Positions 49,404 through 58,868 of a DNA stretch of 64,000 nt are shown one piece after another. The DNA lies in NCBI GenBank assembly GCA_030055615.1, contig JASFYN010000001.1, positions 327,267-391,266 of the forward strand. The letters run 5' to 3'. The DNA comes from Methanothermobacter sp. (GTDB lineage Archaea; Methanobacteriota; Methanobacteria; Methanobacteriales; DSM-23052). Numbering within the stretch: position 1 is the stretch's first letter; every line of letters starts with the position of its first letter. The position numbers and the translations under genes are program-made. The notes beneath the pieces were generated by a model, which ran no database searches, was not told the origin of the DNA, and worked only from the letters and a program-made list of their open reading frames with translations.

Positions 49404-50702
49404 TTATCCATAAATTTTATGTAATTCACGGATCATCCATTCCGGCGCGTTCTGTGTCGGGACAGTCAATATTATATTGTTCATGTTCTGTATCAAGAAT
49501 GGTACATCGTCCCTTGGCACCTCTAATATTACAAGGTAGGTGGCGTCAAGTTCTCCGAGGTTCGCGGCTCTTTCATAATCGGACAATCTTATACCATAAT
49601 TCTGTAGGATGGCCCTGATATCCTCTTCACTCAAACCACCTGCTGCAGCTGCCCTGAGGAGCTGTTCAACATCAGTAGCTGTTTTTTTCTCCATTGCCAT
49701 CCCGGAGGTCATTGTGTTCACGGAAATATTCTGTGACCTTAAAATACTAGCATCCACAGAACCACTATCCTTCGCCCTAAGAATTGCGAGTACCGTGGCC
49801 CCGCTTATCCTCGGTGTGGTCTCTTGGGGAGTTACGGTGGTGTTGTTACCAGTCTGGTTCACGTTGAGGTATACGTCCACCATGCTACCGACACCTATAA
49901 GTCCGCCGGCGGCTTGTAATCTTGATATCATAATGGGAACTGCAACAGTATCGGGGGTTTGGATCACCATATTAGCGAGTACTGTTGCATCTGCTTCGTT
50001 CACTATTTTCTGCGCATCAGAGGCTTTCATTATAATCCTCTTCGACTCTAACTGGCTCCCCATCTCTGTGACATTATACACTACCATGACTCTATTGAAT
50101 CTGTCCTTTTTGGTGCTGATTTCTTGGGTCTGGTATCTGCGCCAAGATTTGGTTGCGGGTCCGAGCACATCAACTGCTAGTACTTCCTCTGGTGTCTGTC
50201 CACTGTCTATCTCGGCAAGTATTGCCTGTTTCTGCGGGTCTGTTGCGAGCGGCCCCTTAAAGTATGCGTCTACTTCAGCTAGTTTCTGATCTTTAGCAGC
50301 TTGGAGCGTCTGCTGGTATGGTTGATATACGAGAAAATAGTATCCGCTCGCCACGATAATTATTATTATTATACCAAAAACTATGGCTCCTACGAGGGTG
50401 CGTTGATCTTCTTCCGGGATCTTTGGACGTATACCCCTACTAGGAGGCTTCCCGGGTGGTGTTAAACCAGGTTTTTTCTCAGAGGGCCTACTGGGAATTT
50501 TTAATCTAGGTTTTTCTTCTTTTTTACCTACTCTTAGGCGGGGTCTGGGCATGGGTCTTTTCTCTGGTTTTTTTGATGGTTCCTTCTTGGTGCCTCTAAG
50601 CTTGTCCACTAGACCTTTCACTTTTTTCTTGATATCATCGTCATCACCTTTTTTTCGAAGATCTGGAGGCCTATTATTATCGCCTTTTATTTTATCTATC
50701 AT
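49404..50702 (-). CDS. Membrane-anchored DUF515-like protein
   Basis: A 432-residue protein. Residues 1-95 are a Lys/Pro/Arg-rich cytoplasmic tail, one helix follows at about 102-122, then a large extracytoplasmic domain with two similar halves (each with a Val/Ile-rich strand and a Gln/Asp-rich helix) and a Met-Ile-Arg-Glu-Leu-His-Lys end. The plan resembles the methanobacterial DUF515 family; the name is tentative. A SAF-like or PilO-like role in the envelope is conceivable. The ATGA overlap with pssA and close spacing to the surface-protein gene tie it to the lipid/sortase locus. Confidence 0.6.
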   Translation of the reverse strand: MIDKIKGDNNRPPDLRKKGDDDDIKKKVKGLVDKLRGTKKEPSKKPEKRPMPRPRLRVGKKEEKPRLKIPSRPSEKKPGLTPPGKPPSRGIRPKIPEEDQRTLVGAIVFGIIIIIIVASGYYFLVYQPYQQTLQAAKDQKLAEVDAYFKGPLATDPQKQAILAEIDSGQTPEEVLAVDVLGPATKSWRRYQTQEISTKKDRFNRVMVVYNVTEMGSQLESKRIIMKASDAQKIVNEADATVLANMVIQTPDTVAVPIMISRLQAAGGLIGVGSMVDVYLNVNQTGNNTTVTPQETTPRISGATVLAILRAKDSGSVDASILRSQNISVNTMTSGMAMEKKTATDVEQLLRAAAAGGLSEEDIRAILQNYGIRLSDYERAANLGELDATYLVILEVPRDDVPFLIQNMNNIILTVPTQNAPEWMIRELHKIYG

Positions 50703-51382
50703 CTTGTACCCCTTTTTAAGCTTTTTCGGACGAATGGGATTAATATGTATGCTATTACCAATGCGAGGAGTGCTATGGCGACTATTTTGAGTTTTGCCCC
50801 TGTGAGTATGGTGAGTATCAGTAGTATAATTATTATTGTCCCGTTTTTCGCGGTGATTTTTGGATATTCTATGGAACTTATCATTATGAGTGATATCAGA
50901 GTTGCTATGATGAATATGAGATATTCATTGAAAAGACCGCTAAGGTAGAGGGAGGAAACAATGACAGCCATTACTGGTATTGGTAAGCCGATGAAGGCAT
51001 CCTTTTTGACATTTGCAATTATATTGAATCTTGAAAGCCTTAATATCCCACATGTCATTATTAGGAGACTAACTAATATATTAATGTATCGAAAACTTGT
51101 TGTGGAATATATGAAAAGTGCTGGGGCCAGACCAAATGAGATAATATCTGAAAGGGAGTCAACATTCCTCCCAAAACCTTCATCATCTTCTCTTTTTATT
51201 CTGCGAGCAACCCATCCGTCAATGGAATCAAAAATAACCGCAAGTAACATTAACTGACAAGCGAGGCCCATGCTCCCCTCTGATATCATTATTATTGATA
51301 GGAATCCAAGAGAAGCGTTTATAATCGAAAATAGGTCAGGAACCGCAATATAATATTGTATCTTATATTTTCTCTCTATCAT
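50699..51382 (-). CDS. pssA: Archaetidylserine synthase (CDP-alcohol phosphatidyltransferase)
   Basis: A 227-residue membrane enzyme that joins serine to CDP-archaeol. The CDP-alcohol transferase motif D-G-x2-A-R-x8-G-x3-D-x3-D is present in DSIDGWVARRIKREDDEGFG and the next residues (NVDSLSD). About six to eight membrane helices. It lies 3 bases after asd. Together they make archaetidylserine and archaetidylethanolamine. Confidence 0.9.
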   Translation of the reverse strand: MIERKYKIQYYIAVPDLFSIINASLGFLSIIMISEGSMGLACQLMLLAVIFDSIDGWVARRIKREDDEGFGRNVDSLSDIISFGLAPALFIYSTTSFRYINILVSLLIMTCGILRLSRFNIIANVKKDAFIGLPIPVMAVIVSSLYLSGLFNEYLIFIIATLISLIMISSIEYPKITAKNGTIIIILLILTILTGAKLKIVAIALLALVIAYILIPFVRKSLKRGTR

Positions 51383-51385
51383 CCG

Positions 51386-52060
51386 CTATAAACCTCTCTT
51401 TTTACTATGTGGGAATCGTGCTATTATTGTCTCCCCTGCCTTGGGCTTTGATCCGATATCAACTAAAATTTCGCAATCCTTGGGTATTATAAGATCCACC
51501 CGGGACCCGAAACGGATCATGCCTATCCTGGTTCCAATTTTCACTTTTTCACCCACATTTACATATTGTATTATCCTCCTAGCTATGAAACCTGCTATCT
51601 GGATGATTCCCACTCTACCATATTTACCTTCGATGACCATTAAATTTTTCTCATTTTCTGTTAAAATTTTACCCTTCGCTATTTTGAATTTTCCAGGATA
51701 ATAACTAGTATGGATGACCTTCCCGCTGATGGGGGCCCTGTTAACATGCACATCAAAGGGGGACATGAATGTGCTTACAAGGATGGCCTCATCATCATCT
51801 GTTATTTTATCTAATAATGGATAGGAGGAGTCTATCACTTCTATTCTGTCTATTTTCCCTGATAGTATCCTCCCATCAGCAGCTGCCACTATTATACCTT
51901 GTGAGTTTGGTGTTTTCCGCTGTGGGTCCCTGAAGAATTGTATTAAAAAGGCTAAAAATGATAGGATGAAGAACGTTATGATATAATATCCTAGGAGAAA
52001 GAGGAGGATGGAGCATGTTAAGAGTATCCCAAATTTTTTGGAGGATCCTTTCACAAGCAT
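51386..52060 (-). CDS. asd: Archaetidylserine decarboxylase proenzyme
   Basis: About 224 residues. A short Psd-type decarboxylase with an N-terminal membrane helix, PFDVHVNRAPISGKV in the core (catalytic Asp/His) and the self-cleavage site in RFGS, where the Ser becomes the pyruvoyl group. The ATG at 52060 is chosen because GGTGA lies 4 bases before it and the TATA box puts the transcript start near 52083, downstream of a TTG at 52093. First gene of a likely six-gene run through mptD. Confidence 0.9.
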   Translation of the reverse strand: MLVKGSSKKFGILLTCSILLFLLGYYIITFFILSFLAFLIQFFRDPQRKTPNSQGIIVAAADGRILSGKIDRIEVIDSSYPLLDKITDDDEAILVSTFMSPFDVHVNRAPISGKVIHTSYYPGKFKIAKGKILTENEKNLMVIEGKYGRVGIIQIAGFIARRIIQYVNVGEKVKIGTRIGMIRFGSRVDLIIPKDCEILVDIGSKPKAGETIIARFPHSKKRGL

Positions 52061-52101
52061 GGGATCACCAGTGGAATATATTCTTTTTTCCAAAAACTGA
52101 T

Positions 52102-52115
52102 AAAATATATATAAA
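52102..52115 (-). promoter_or_regulatory. TATA box of the asd-pssA-sortase run
   Basis: TTTATATATATTTT on the minus strand, centred about 48 bases before the asd ATG. Initiation 26 bases downstream leaves a leader of about 22 bases. Confidence 0.6.
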
Positions 52116-52180
52116 GTTTTTTAGATATTAATCTCTACATCCCCCGGATAAAATTTAAAGCTTATCTTATAACCTGTGAT

Positions 52181-52822
52181 GTGATGATGATGATAGAAAG
52201 CAAGATTAGGGTTCTTCGACAAGCAGCGCAAGTATCAAGCACCAGTTCAGGTAGGATATGGTGTGTTGCCGTTGGTAACGAGGATACTATTAACAGTGTA
52301 GCCTATGAGGCTATAGCATCTAGGGATAAAGTTAAAATACTCTTCAGGGAACATGTATCGGTTAAAGAAGCTTTTGTCAGGAAAAAATTTGATTTGATGA
52401 TGCTTTATGGTGACGAGTCCAAGATACGGGATCTATCAATCATATGTAAAGAAAACGGAGGGGCTTTTTTAAAAATAGCACCCCATTATGTTAAAAATGA
52501 GCCTCATCTCCTACTTCTCGTAGCACCGGAGAATTTGATCAAAAAATTTGTTGGAGAAGCAGAAAAGAAGAAAGCCAATTTCAAGTTGATCCTCCAGGAT
52601 AAGACAACAGGTTTTATAGAAGCAGATGTTTATTTAACTGCAAAATTGCCAAAGTTTATAAGGGAGATCATTGACCCATTATTTAAAGTTACAGATATTG
52701 TCTTAACAACATTATTGATATCAGTATCCAAAGAAGGAGAAGATGTTGAAAAGATAAAGGAAATTTCAGCCCACAATAATATATTTATTGTAGATTTCAA
52801 AGACATTTTAGAGGAGGATTGA
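52181..52822 (+). CDS. Unknown protein next to mreB
   Basis: A 213-residue soluble protein of alternating beta and alpha segments (a Rossmann-like pattern with VAVGNEDTIN near 30). The second half has DKTTGFIEADVYLTAKLPKFIREIIDPLF and an acidic end. No known motif. The frame opens with GTG followed by three ATGs, so the exact start is unclear. The stop abuts the mreB start (one base between), so it probably acts with MreB. No membrane segment. Confidence 0.6.
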   Translation: MMMMIESKIRVLRQAAQVSSTSSGRIWCVAVGNEDTINSVAYEAIASRDKVKILFREHVSVKEAFVRKKFDLMMLYGDESKIRDLSIICKENGGAFLKIAPHYVKNEPHLLLLVAPENLIKKFVGEAEKKKANFKLILQDKTTGFIEADVYLTAKLPKFIREIIDPLFKVTDIVLTTLLISVSKEGEDVEKIKEISAHNNIFIVDFKDILEED

Positions 52823-52823
52823 A

Positions 52824-53894
52824 ATGTTTTCATTTAGAAAAAAGGAAAAAGGAAAAAAAGAGGAAAGTAAGACAGTCACAGGAACCCTTGGTATAGATTT
52901 AGGGACGCTAAATACTGTGATAGCTAAGCCATCAGGGGATAAATTTGATATTTATAAAATACCTTCAGTAGTCGCCGTGAAAAAGGATGACCCATCTTAT
53001 GTCCTTGCGGTGGGTGAAGAAGCGAAAAAGATGCTTGGCAGGACACCTGAGGATATAGTGGCTGTCAGACCACTTAGGAAGGGTGTTGTGGAGAGCGTGG
53101 CACAAGCAGAGGCGCTTATAATCCATGCAATAGAAATGGGTGCAGGTGACATATCAGAGATCGAAAGGATAGTCATAGGCATTCCAGGTAACGCATCAGA
53201 AGTTGAAAGGAATGCAGTTGAAGAAATTGGCAAGAGAGCTGGCGTAAAATACATTCTAGTTATAAGTGAGGGTCTTGCAGCGGCAATAGGCGCAGGATTG
53301 CCAATAGCTGAAGCCTCAGGTACTATGGTTATCGACATCGGCGCAGGATCAAGCGACATCGTCGTCATATCACTCGGGGGGATAACAGACATTGAAACAG
53401 TACGAGTCGGCGGCGATGACATAGACGAAAACATAGTAGAACTAGTTAAAGAAAAACATAATGTAGAGATAGGATTACACGAGGCCGAAAGGGCCAAAAT
53501 CGAAGTTGGCATGGTCCATTCAAAAACAGAATTTGAGAACGAAAAAACCACGGTAATAGGAAAATGTATGGAGACGAACAAACCAAAAGAGGTTGAAATA
53601 GATTCAAAATTGGTTGCTGATGCAGCAGAACCCGTTATCACAAAAGTTATAGATGCAATTTCAAAGGTTCTTGAAAGATTATCACCAGAACTCATATCAG
53701 GAGTATACAAAAGGACAATATTGGTTGGGGGCACATCCCTCCTAAGAGGGCTTAAAGAAAGAATCTACGAGGAGGTAGGCATCCCAGCCGAGGTATCAGA
53801 AGACCCCATGACCGTAGTGGCGAAAGGAACAGCCATCGTCGCAGCCGAACCAAGAGCACTAGAACCGGAAGTAAGACTAAAAGCCATGAAATAA
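52824..53894 (+). CDS. mreB: MreB-like actin homologue
   Basis: A 356-residue actin-fold ATPase that forms filaments guiding wall growth in rod-shaped cells. Phosphate-1 loop GIDLGTLNTV near residue 23, phosphate-2 DIGAGSSDIVV near 172, adenosine motif LVGGTSLLRGLKERI near 303. A Lys/Glu-rich N-terminal tail (residues 1-16) may bind the membrane or partners. Among archaea MreB is largely confined to pseudomurein methanogens. GAGG lies upstream of the ATG. It is followed by rnhB and exbB/exbD-like genes. Confidence 0.92.
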   Translation: MFSFRKKEKGKKEESKTVTGTLGIDLGTLNTVIAKPSGDKFDIYKIPSVVAVKKDDPSYVLAVGEEAKKMLGRTPEDIVAVRPLRKGVVESVAQAEALIIHAIEMGAGDISEIERIVIGIPGNASEVERNAVEEIGKRAGVKYILVISEGLAAAIGAGLPIAEASGTMVIDIGAGSSDIVVISLGGITDIETVRVGGDDIDENIVELVKEKHNVEIGLHEAERAKIEVGMVHSKTEFENEKTTVIGKCMETNKPKEVEIDSKLVADAAEPVITKVIDAISKVLERLSPELISGVYKRTILVGGTSLLRGLKERIYEEVGIPAEVSEDPMTVVAKGTAIVAAEPRALEPEVRLKAMK

Positions 53895-53905
53895 CAGCTG
53901 ATCCA

Positions 53906-54526
53906 ATGAAAATACTCGGAATCGACGAAGCAGGTAGAGGACCCGTTATAGGACCCCTCATAATAGCAGGGGTCATGCTACCAAAAGAAAAAATAAAAAT
54001 CCTCGAAAAACTCCAAGTTAAAGACTCCAAAAAACTCACACCAAGAAAACGCACATACCTCGCTAAAAAGATAAAAAAAATCAGCAAATATTATATAACA
54101 AAAATAGACGCCCCAACCATAGACAAATTACGCAAAGAGGGTGTTAACCTCAACGAAATAGAAAAAATGGCCATCGTAGATATCATCAGCAAAGCCCGGC
54201 CAGACCATGCAATAATAGACTCGATTGACATAAAACCCCAAAGATTCGAAAAAGAAATAAAAAAATTAATAAAATATAAAATAAACATCAAAGCAGAACA
54301 CGGTGCCGACAAAAAATATCCAATAGTATCAGCCGCATCCATAATAGCCAAAAATCAAAGAGAACAAGAAATAGAAAAAATAAAAAGAAAATACAAAGTA
54401 GAGTTCGGTTCGGGGTACCCTAACGACCCCCTTACAAAAAAATTCCTATCCAGCCTAGAACATGATAAACTACCAGATTTCATAAGAAAATCATGGGCCA
54501 CAATAAAAAACATGCAAAAAAACTAG
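53906..54526 (+). CDS. rnhB: Ribonuclease HII
   Basis: A 206-residue endonuclease that removes ribonucleotides from DNA. The catalytic carboxylates are in GIDEAGRGPVIGPLI (Asp6, Glu7), DSIDI near 110 and the AEHGADKKYPIVSAASIIAK segment near 135. Full archaeal length. No strong ribosome-binding site is seen before the ATG, which lies 11 bases after mreB, so translation may depend on coupling. Confidence 0.93.
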   Translation: MKILGIDEAGRGPVIGPLIIAGVMLPKEKIKILEKLQVKDSKKLTPRKRTYLAKKIKKISKYYITKIDAPTIDKLRKEGVNLNEIEKMAIVDIISKARPDHAIIDSIDIKPQRFEKEIKKLIKYKINIKAEHGADKKYPIVSAASIIAKNQREQEIEKIKRKYKVEFGSGYPNDPLTKKFLSSLEHDKLPDFIRKSWATIKNMQKN

Positions 54527-54537
54527 GGGGGCTCAGG

Positions 54538-55377
54538 ATGATCACAGACCCAATAATAAATTCCATCACAACAATACTAGAAATGTTCAGAAGCGGGGGC
54601 ATAATCACCTACGCCATCGCAATCATAGGAATATACGGCTTATCACTCTCCATAGAAAAAATATATTATCTACGCAAAATATCACGTATCAGCACACCAG
54701 AAATCATAGGGATAGTCAACGATTCCATGGAAAAAGGAGGCGCCCTAGAAGCCCTCAGAGCCATAGGACAGTACCAAAACCCAATCTCGAAAATAATCTC
54801 AGAAGCTCTCAAAATAGGCTACAGGAACAAGGCAGAAGTCGAAGATGCCATGGAAAGAGTTTTCATCGTCGAAATGAGCAATATGACCCGTGGCCTCGGC
54901 ACCCTCAAGACAATAATCGAAATCGCACCACTACTAGGTCTTATAGGCACAGTCATAGGAATATGGCACACATTCAAAGTCCTTGGAGTTAACGCAGACC
55001 CCACTTCAATGGCGCAAGGAATCTACATAGCCCTTATAACAACCATAGCAGGGCTCACAGTCGCAATCCTACTACTACCATTCTACTCATACATAACAAG
55101 CAGAATAGAAGCTGAAATAGATAAAATAGAACTTATAAAAAAGATGACAAACTGGAATTATGCGATTATGAAAATTAAAGTGGAAGGAAACCTTGAAGCT
55201 GTGATGGAAGCCCTAAGAGAATCAGAGGGTATAGTTAACGTGAAACCCATCAACGAACCCGAAGCAAACCTACAAGTAGCATTCAAACCTAGCATGCTAG
55301 AAAAGAGTATAAACAACATAATACTCGAAAAATGTAACAAAAGCGCAGATATAATAGAAAGCAGACTAAAACAATAA
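54538..55377 (+). CDS. MotA/TolQ/ExbB proton-channel family protein
   Basis: About 279 residues. The ExbB plan is present: a helix near residues 20-38, a cytoplasmic helical part, then two helices in a GLIGTVIGIWHTF and GIYIALITTIAGLTVAILLLPFY context, which line the channel. A cytoplasmic tail follows. The partner is the ExbD/TolR-like protein encoded next. The ATG giving MITDPI is used, being 7 bases after a GGGGGG site; an ATG 15 codons upstream lies within rnhB. Function in archaea is unknown. Confidence 0.88.
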   Translation: MITDPIINSITTILEMFRSGGIITYAIAIIGIYGLSLSIEKIYYLRKISRISTPEIIGIVNDSMEKGGALEALRAIGQYQNPISKIISEALKIGYRNKAEVEDAMERVFIVEMSNMTRGLGTLKTIIEIAPLLGLIGTVIGIWHTFKVLGVNADPTSMAQGIYIALITTIAGLTVAILLLPFYSYITSRIEAEIDKIELIKKMTNWNYAIMKIKVEGNLEAVMEALRESEGIVNVKPINEPEANLQVAFKPSMLEKSINNIILEKCNKSADIIESRLKQ

Positions 55378-55390
55378 TGGTGGAATAATA

Positions 55391-55786
55391 TTGCCCATTG
55401 ACGTTGAAAGATATAAAAGGAAGATTAGAAGGGCCAACCCACGCTTCAACCTCGTCCCATTTATAGACATACTATTTACCTTACTCATTTTCCTTGTTGT
55501 AACGAGCAGTTTTCAAGGAATAAATGAGGGAGCATCCTCCTCAGGCAAACCAGAACCAGGAGAAAGTTTAGGCCCCTCTGAATATTATCTGATCCCCGTG
55601 GCCGGCTTGACAAAGGTTATGGTCAATGGTGTTGATAAATCAGAATATATAAGAAATAGTGCGATTGCAGTCCATACACGCGTATTAGATGAAGGCGAAA
55701 TAACAATAAGACCAAGGGAGGGTCTTATAATCATACAAACACCACCAGGTTTCCCTGTAGATAAAGCAGTTAAGAGTCCAGCATAG
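55391..55786 (+). CDS. ExbD/TolR-like biopolymer transport protein
   Basis: A 131-residue protein with one N-terminal helix (about 22-40) preceded by RFNLVPFIDILFTLLIFLVVTS, where the Asp is the usual proton-carrying residue. The short extracytoplasmic domain (about 45-131) carries a conserved beta-alpha pattern ending in RPREGLIIIQTP. The TTG start lies 7 bases after GGTGG. It forms a motor pair with the preceding channel protein. What it energises is not shown. Confidence 0.88.
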   Translation: MPIDVERYKRKIRRANPRFNLVPFIDILFTLLIFLVVTSSFQGINEGASSSGKPEPGESLGPSEYYLIPVAGLTKVMVNGVDKSEYIRNSAIAVHTRVLDEGEITIRPREGLIIIQTPPGFPVDKAVKSPA

Positions 55787-55800
55787 TAAGGTGATAAAGA

Positions 55801-56406
55801 ATGTATCTTGGTAGAATATTAGCTGTTGGAAGCAACGAAGATGGCGTATTCGCCGCTTATAGGGTGTCGAGCAGATCATTCCCCAATAGGATCGCTAAGA
55901 AATTCGAGGACAGAATCGCCATCATCCCTAAGGAGGGCCACGAAACCGATGTCTTCAAGAACCCTTATATCGCATACAATTGTATAAGGATAGTAGAGGA
56001 TACAGCAATAGTATCCAATGGTTCACACACAGATGTGATAGCCGATAAGATAAGTTTGGGCATGAACATAAGGGATGCTATAGCATTATCCCTACTTACA
56101 ATGGACTATGAAAAGGATGAACTAAACACTCCAAGGATAGCAGCAGCCATAAAAGATGATGGTGAAGGCCATATAGGGATAGTAACCTCCCATAATATAC
56201 AAGTAGAGAGGGTGCCAAGTGGGAGCTCATATTACATATCCACATATGAACATACAACACCTAGAAGAGTTAAATTCGAGGCTGAGAACGCGGATGAAGC
56301 AGCCGCTTATATAATGGATGGGGGAGAATTCTCGAAGTTCACAAATCCAGTAACAGCGGCAGCAGCTTTTAAAGGGGACCTGAAATGGGAACTTAGCACC
56401 ATTTAA
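55801..56406 (+). CDS. purO: IMP cyclohydrolase, archaeal PurO type
   Basis: A 201-residue enzyme that closes FAICAR to IMP, the last step of purine synthesis. PurO features: [10 protein letters not shown] start, an FPNRIA Arg/Asn segment, an NGSHTD segment and [24 protein letters not shown] lies 6 bases before the ATG. Found almost only in archaea, where it replaces the PurH C-terminal function. Confidence 0.92.
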   Translation: MYLGRILAVGSNEDGVFAAYRVSSRSFPNRIAKKFEDRIAIIPKEGHETDVFKNPYIAYNCIRIVEDTAIVSNGSHTDVIADKISLGMNIRDAIALSLLTMDYEKDELNTPRIAAAIKDDGEGHIGIVTSHNIQVERVPSGSSYYISTYEHTTPRRVKFEAENADEAAAYIMDGGEFSKFTNPVTAAAAFKGDLKWELSTI

Positions 56407-56435
56407 CCGAATCTTACAATTGTAGGGTGCTCTAA

Positions 56436-57191
56436 TTGGAGATAAAAATTATAGGACTTTCCACAATCCCCCTTATAAAAAAGGGCGACGATTTGGCGAC
56501 TCTTATCATCGAAGCTTCTGAGAGGGAAGGTATAAAGATCGAAGATGGGGATATTATTGTTATCGCAGAGACCGTAGTATCCAAGGCTGAGGGAAACATA
56601 ATAAACCTTAAAGAAATAAAACCTGGATCACTGGCTAAAAGATTAGCCGAGCAGACCGGTAAAGACCCTAGTTTAGTTGAAGCAATATTGAGAGAATCAA
56701 AGGATATAATAAAAGTTGGGCACGATTTTATAATTTCTGAAACAAAGCATGGGTTTATATGCGCAAATGCTGGTATAGATGAATCAAATGTTGAAGAGGG
56801 GATGGCAACACCCCTACCAGAGGATCCGGATAATACAGCAGAAAACATAAGATTATCTTTAATAAACAAATTAGGGAAGGATATCAGCGTTATAATAGCT
56901 GATACACAAGGACGTCCTTTCAGGGAAGGTGCTATTGGGGTTGCCGTGGGAGTTTCAGGCATGAACCCGATTTGGGATAGGAGGGGAGAAACAGACCTTT
57001 ATGGTAAGAGTCTGAAAACAACAAAGATTGCGGTTGCAGATGAGATAGCATCAGCAGCTTCCATGTTAATGGGACAAGCAAACGAAGGAATACCCATTGT
57101 CATAATAAAAGGCTACCATCACAACCATCTTAAAGGCAAAGGCACATCCAAAGACCTTTTAAGGCCAAAAGAATTGGATGTTTTCCGTTGA
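56436..57191 (+). CDS. cofE: Coenzyme F420-0:L-glutamate ligase
   Basis: A 251-residue GTP-dependent ligase that adds the glutamate tail to coenzyme F420. Motifs: [17 protein letters not shown] near 35, a [19 protein letters not shown] stretch near 100 and [15 protein letters not shown] near 150 (metal and GTP sites). The TTG start follows GGGTG by 6 bases. It overlaps the longest form of cofD; with the start chosen below there is a 19-base gap. F420 is the main hydride carrier of methanogenesis. Confidence 0.93.
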   Translation: MEIKIIGLSTIPLIKKGDDLATLIIEASEREGIKIEDGDIIVIAETVVSKAEGNIINLKEIKPGSLAKRLAEQTGKDPSLVEAILRESKDIIKVGHDFIISETKHGFICANAGIDESNVEEGMATPLPEDPDNTAENIRLSLINKLGKDISVIIADTQGRPFREGAIGVAVGVSGMNPIWDRRGETDLYGKSLKTTKIAVADEIASAASMLMGQANEGIPIVIIKGYHHNHLKGKGTSKDLLRPKELDVFR

Positions 57192-57210
57192 CAAAAGTGG
57201 AGAATTTAAA

Positions 57211-58116
57211 ATGATAACCGTATTATCTGGGGGTACAGGAACTCCTAAACTCCTCCAAGGGATGAAGAAGATTATCAACCCATCCCAGATCACTGTGATA
57301 GTTAACACAGTGGAGAATGACTATTTCTCGGGCTTATATGTTGCACCTGACATTGACACAGTCCTTTATACCTTGGCAGATATTATAAACGAGGACACAT
57401 GGTATGGTATAAGAGATGATACATTCATCACACATGAAATGTTAAAAAGGCTGGGATGCCCCGAACTTTTAAGGATAGGCGACAAGGACCGTGCATTCAA
57501 GATCCAAAAAACACTACTATTAGAAAATCATAGTCTTTCAGAAGCTGTAGATATCCAAAGGAAGGCCCTTGGTATAAAATCGCAAGTAATACCAATGAGC
57601 GACGAGCCCTCAGAGATAAAAATACTAACAGAAAAGGGGCTGATGAGCTTCCACCAATTCCTCATAAAAGAAAATTCCGAACCTGAAGTTATAGACATAC
57701 AATATAATATCGTGAAACCGGCGCCCGGCGTTATAAAGGCTATAAAGGATTCAGAGATGGTTATCATAGGACCATCCAATCCGGTGACTTCCATTGGCCC
57801 GATAATCTCAACAAAGGGGGTTAAAAGGGCACTAGAGCAGGTTTTCGTGACCGCAGTATCTCCTATTGCTGGTGGAGCACCCTTCAGCGGCCCTGCAGCG
57901 AAGTTCATGAAGGCTTTAGGTTATGAGGTGTCCTCTATGGGGGTTTGCCAAATTTATGCAGATTTTCTGGACAAATTTGTCATTGATGAAAAGGATTCCC
58001 ATTTAAAAGAAAAAATAGAAAAACTAATAAAAGAGGTTACGATAACAAAGACCAAGATGGAAAATCTTGAAGACAAAATACGGTTGGCTAGAATAATTTT
58101 AGGTGAAATAGTATGA
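57211..58116 (+). CDS. cofD: 2-phospho-L-lactate transferase (F420 synthesis)
   Basis: About 301 residues. It transfers phospho-lactate or its enol form to Fo to make F420-0. Motifs: [16 protein letters not shown] start, [26 protein letters not shown]-like segment and [13 protein letters not shown] near 200. The ATG at 57211 is used because GGAG lies 8 bases before it and it gives the standard MITVLSGG start. The stop overlaps the next gene in ATGA. Confidence 0.93.
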   Translation: MITVLSGGTGTPKLLQGMKKIINPSQITVIVNTVENDYFSGLYVAPDIDTVLYTLADIINEDTWYGIRDDTFITHEMLKRLGCPELLRIGDKDRAFKIQKTLLLENHSLSEAVDIQRKALGIKSQVIPMSDEPSEIKILTEKGLMSFHQFLIKENSEPEVIDIQYNIVKPAPGVIKAIKDSEMVIIGPSNPVTSIGPIISTKGVKRALEQVFVTAVSPIAGGAPFSGPAAKFMKALGYEVSSMGVCQIYADFLDKFVIDEKDSHLKEKIEKLIKEVTITKTKMENLEDKIRLARIILGEIV

Positions 58117-58865
58117 TCCAAATGACCCTAATCCAAATAGATAATTATGGACCATGGACTGTAACCCCCACCCCCCGGCGGGAGTCAGATCTTCAAATAT
58201 TACAAGCCGAACTTTACGCTGACCTTCAAAGACAATTCGCCGCAAAACAGGGACTAGTTTTTTTCATGAGATTTGATAATATGCTCGCCATAAGTAATGG
58301 CATGGACATGGAAGACCATCTGAGAATACAAGAGTCCATAGGTAACAGGTACCCGATAACTGTGAGCATGGGGGTTGGAACAGCACAGACACCCTATGAT
58401 GCGCAGAGAAAAGCTACAAGGGCCCTTCAGAGTCATGGTGGCGCACAGTCCGAGGACAGGAAGGAAGTGCTTGCAATTGACGGTTTAGCTGATGAAAACG
58501 GTTTTGTGCAAATAGCCCACATTGACATTAACGGGATAACAGAAACACTCACTGATACTATGCCAGCCTATGACACATCCTTTGTGGTTAACCGAGTCCA
58601 ACATTTTTTAATGAAAAAACTGATCAAAAAAGGTTCGCTACTATTTTTCATAGGCGGAGACAATTTCATGTCCCCTTGTAATGGTCTGGCACCAGAAGGA
58701 TTGCTCAAGATCATAAATGAGATAAAAAATGAGATAAACATAGCATTAAAAGCAGGTATAGGTAAAGCTCCAACAGCTGAGAAGGCAGCTAACCTGGCAG
58801 ATCTTGCACTTGAAGAGATAAGAGGCGGTTTCACCTACGATTTAGTACATCTCATGAAGGAATGA
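58113..58865 (+). CDS. GTP cyclohydrolase III
   Basis: A 250-residue enzyme that converts GTP to a formylamino-pyrimidine phosphate, the entry to archaeal riboflavin and Fo synthesis. It has two similar halves, each a GGDEF-like fold, recognised by [22 protein letters not shown] at the start, [12 protein letters not shown] and [13 protein letters not shown]. The ATG overlaps cofD's stop. Its location beside cofE and cofD fits supply of the deazaflavin precursor. Confidence 0.92.
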   Translation: MIQMTLIQIDNYGPWTVTPTPRRESDLQILQAELYADLQRQFAAKQGLVFFMRFDNMLAISNGMDMEDHLRIQESIGNRYPITVSMGVGTAQTPYDAQRKATRALQSHGGAQSEDRKEVLAIDGLADENGFVQIAHIDINGITETLTDTMPAYDTSFVVNRVQHFLMKKLIKKGSLLFFIGGDNFMSPCNGLAPEGLLKIINEIKNEINIALKAGIGKAPTAEKAANLADLALEEIRGGFTYDLVHLMKE

Positions 58866-58868
58866 GAA

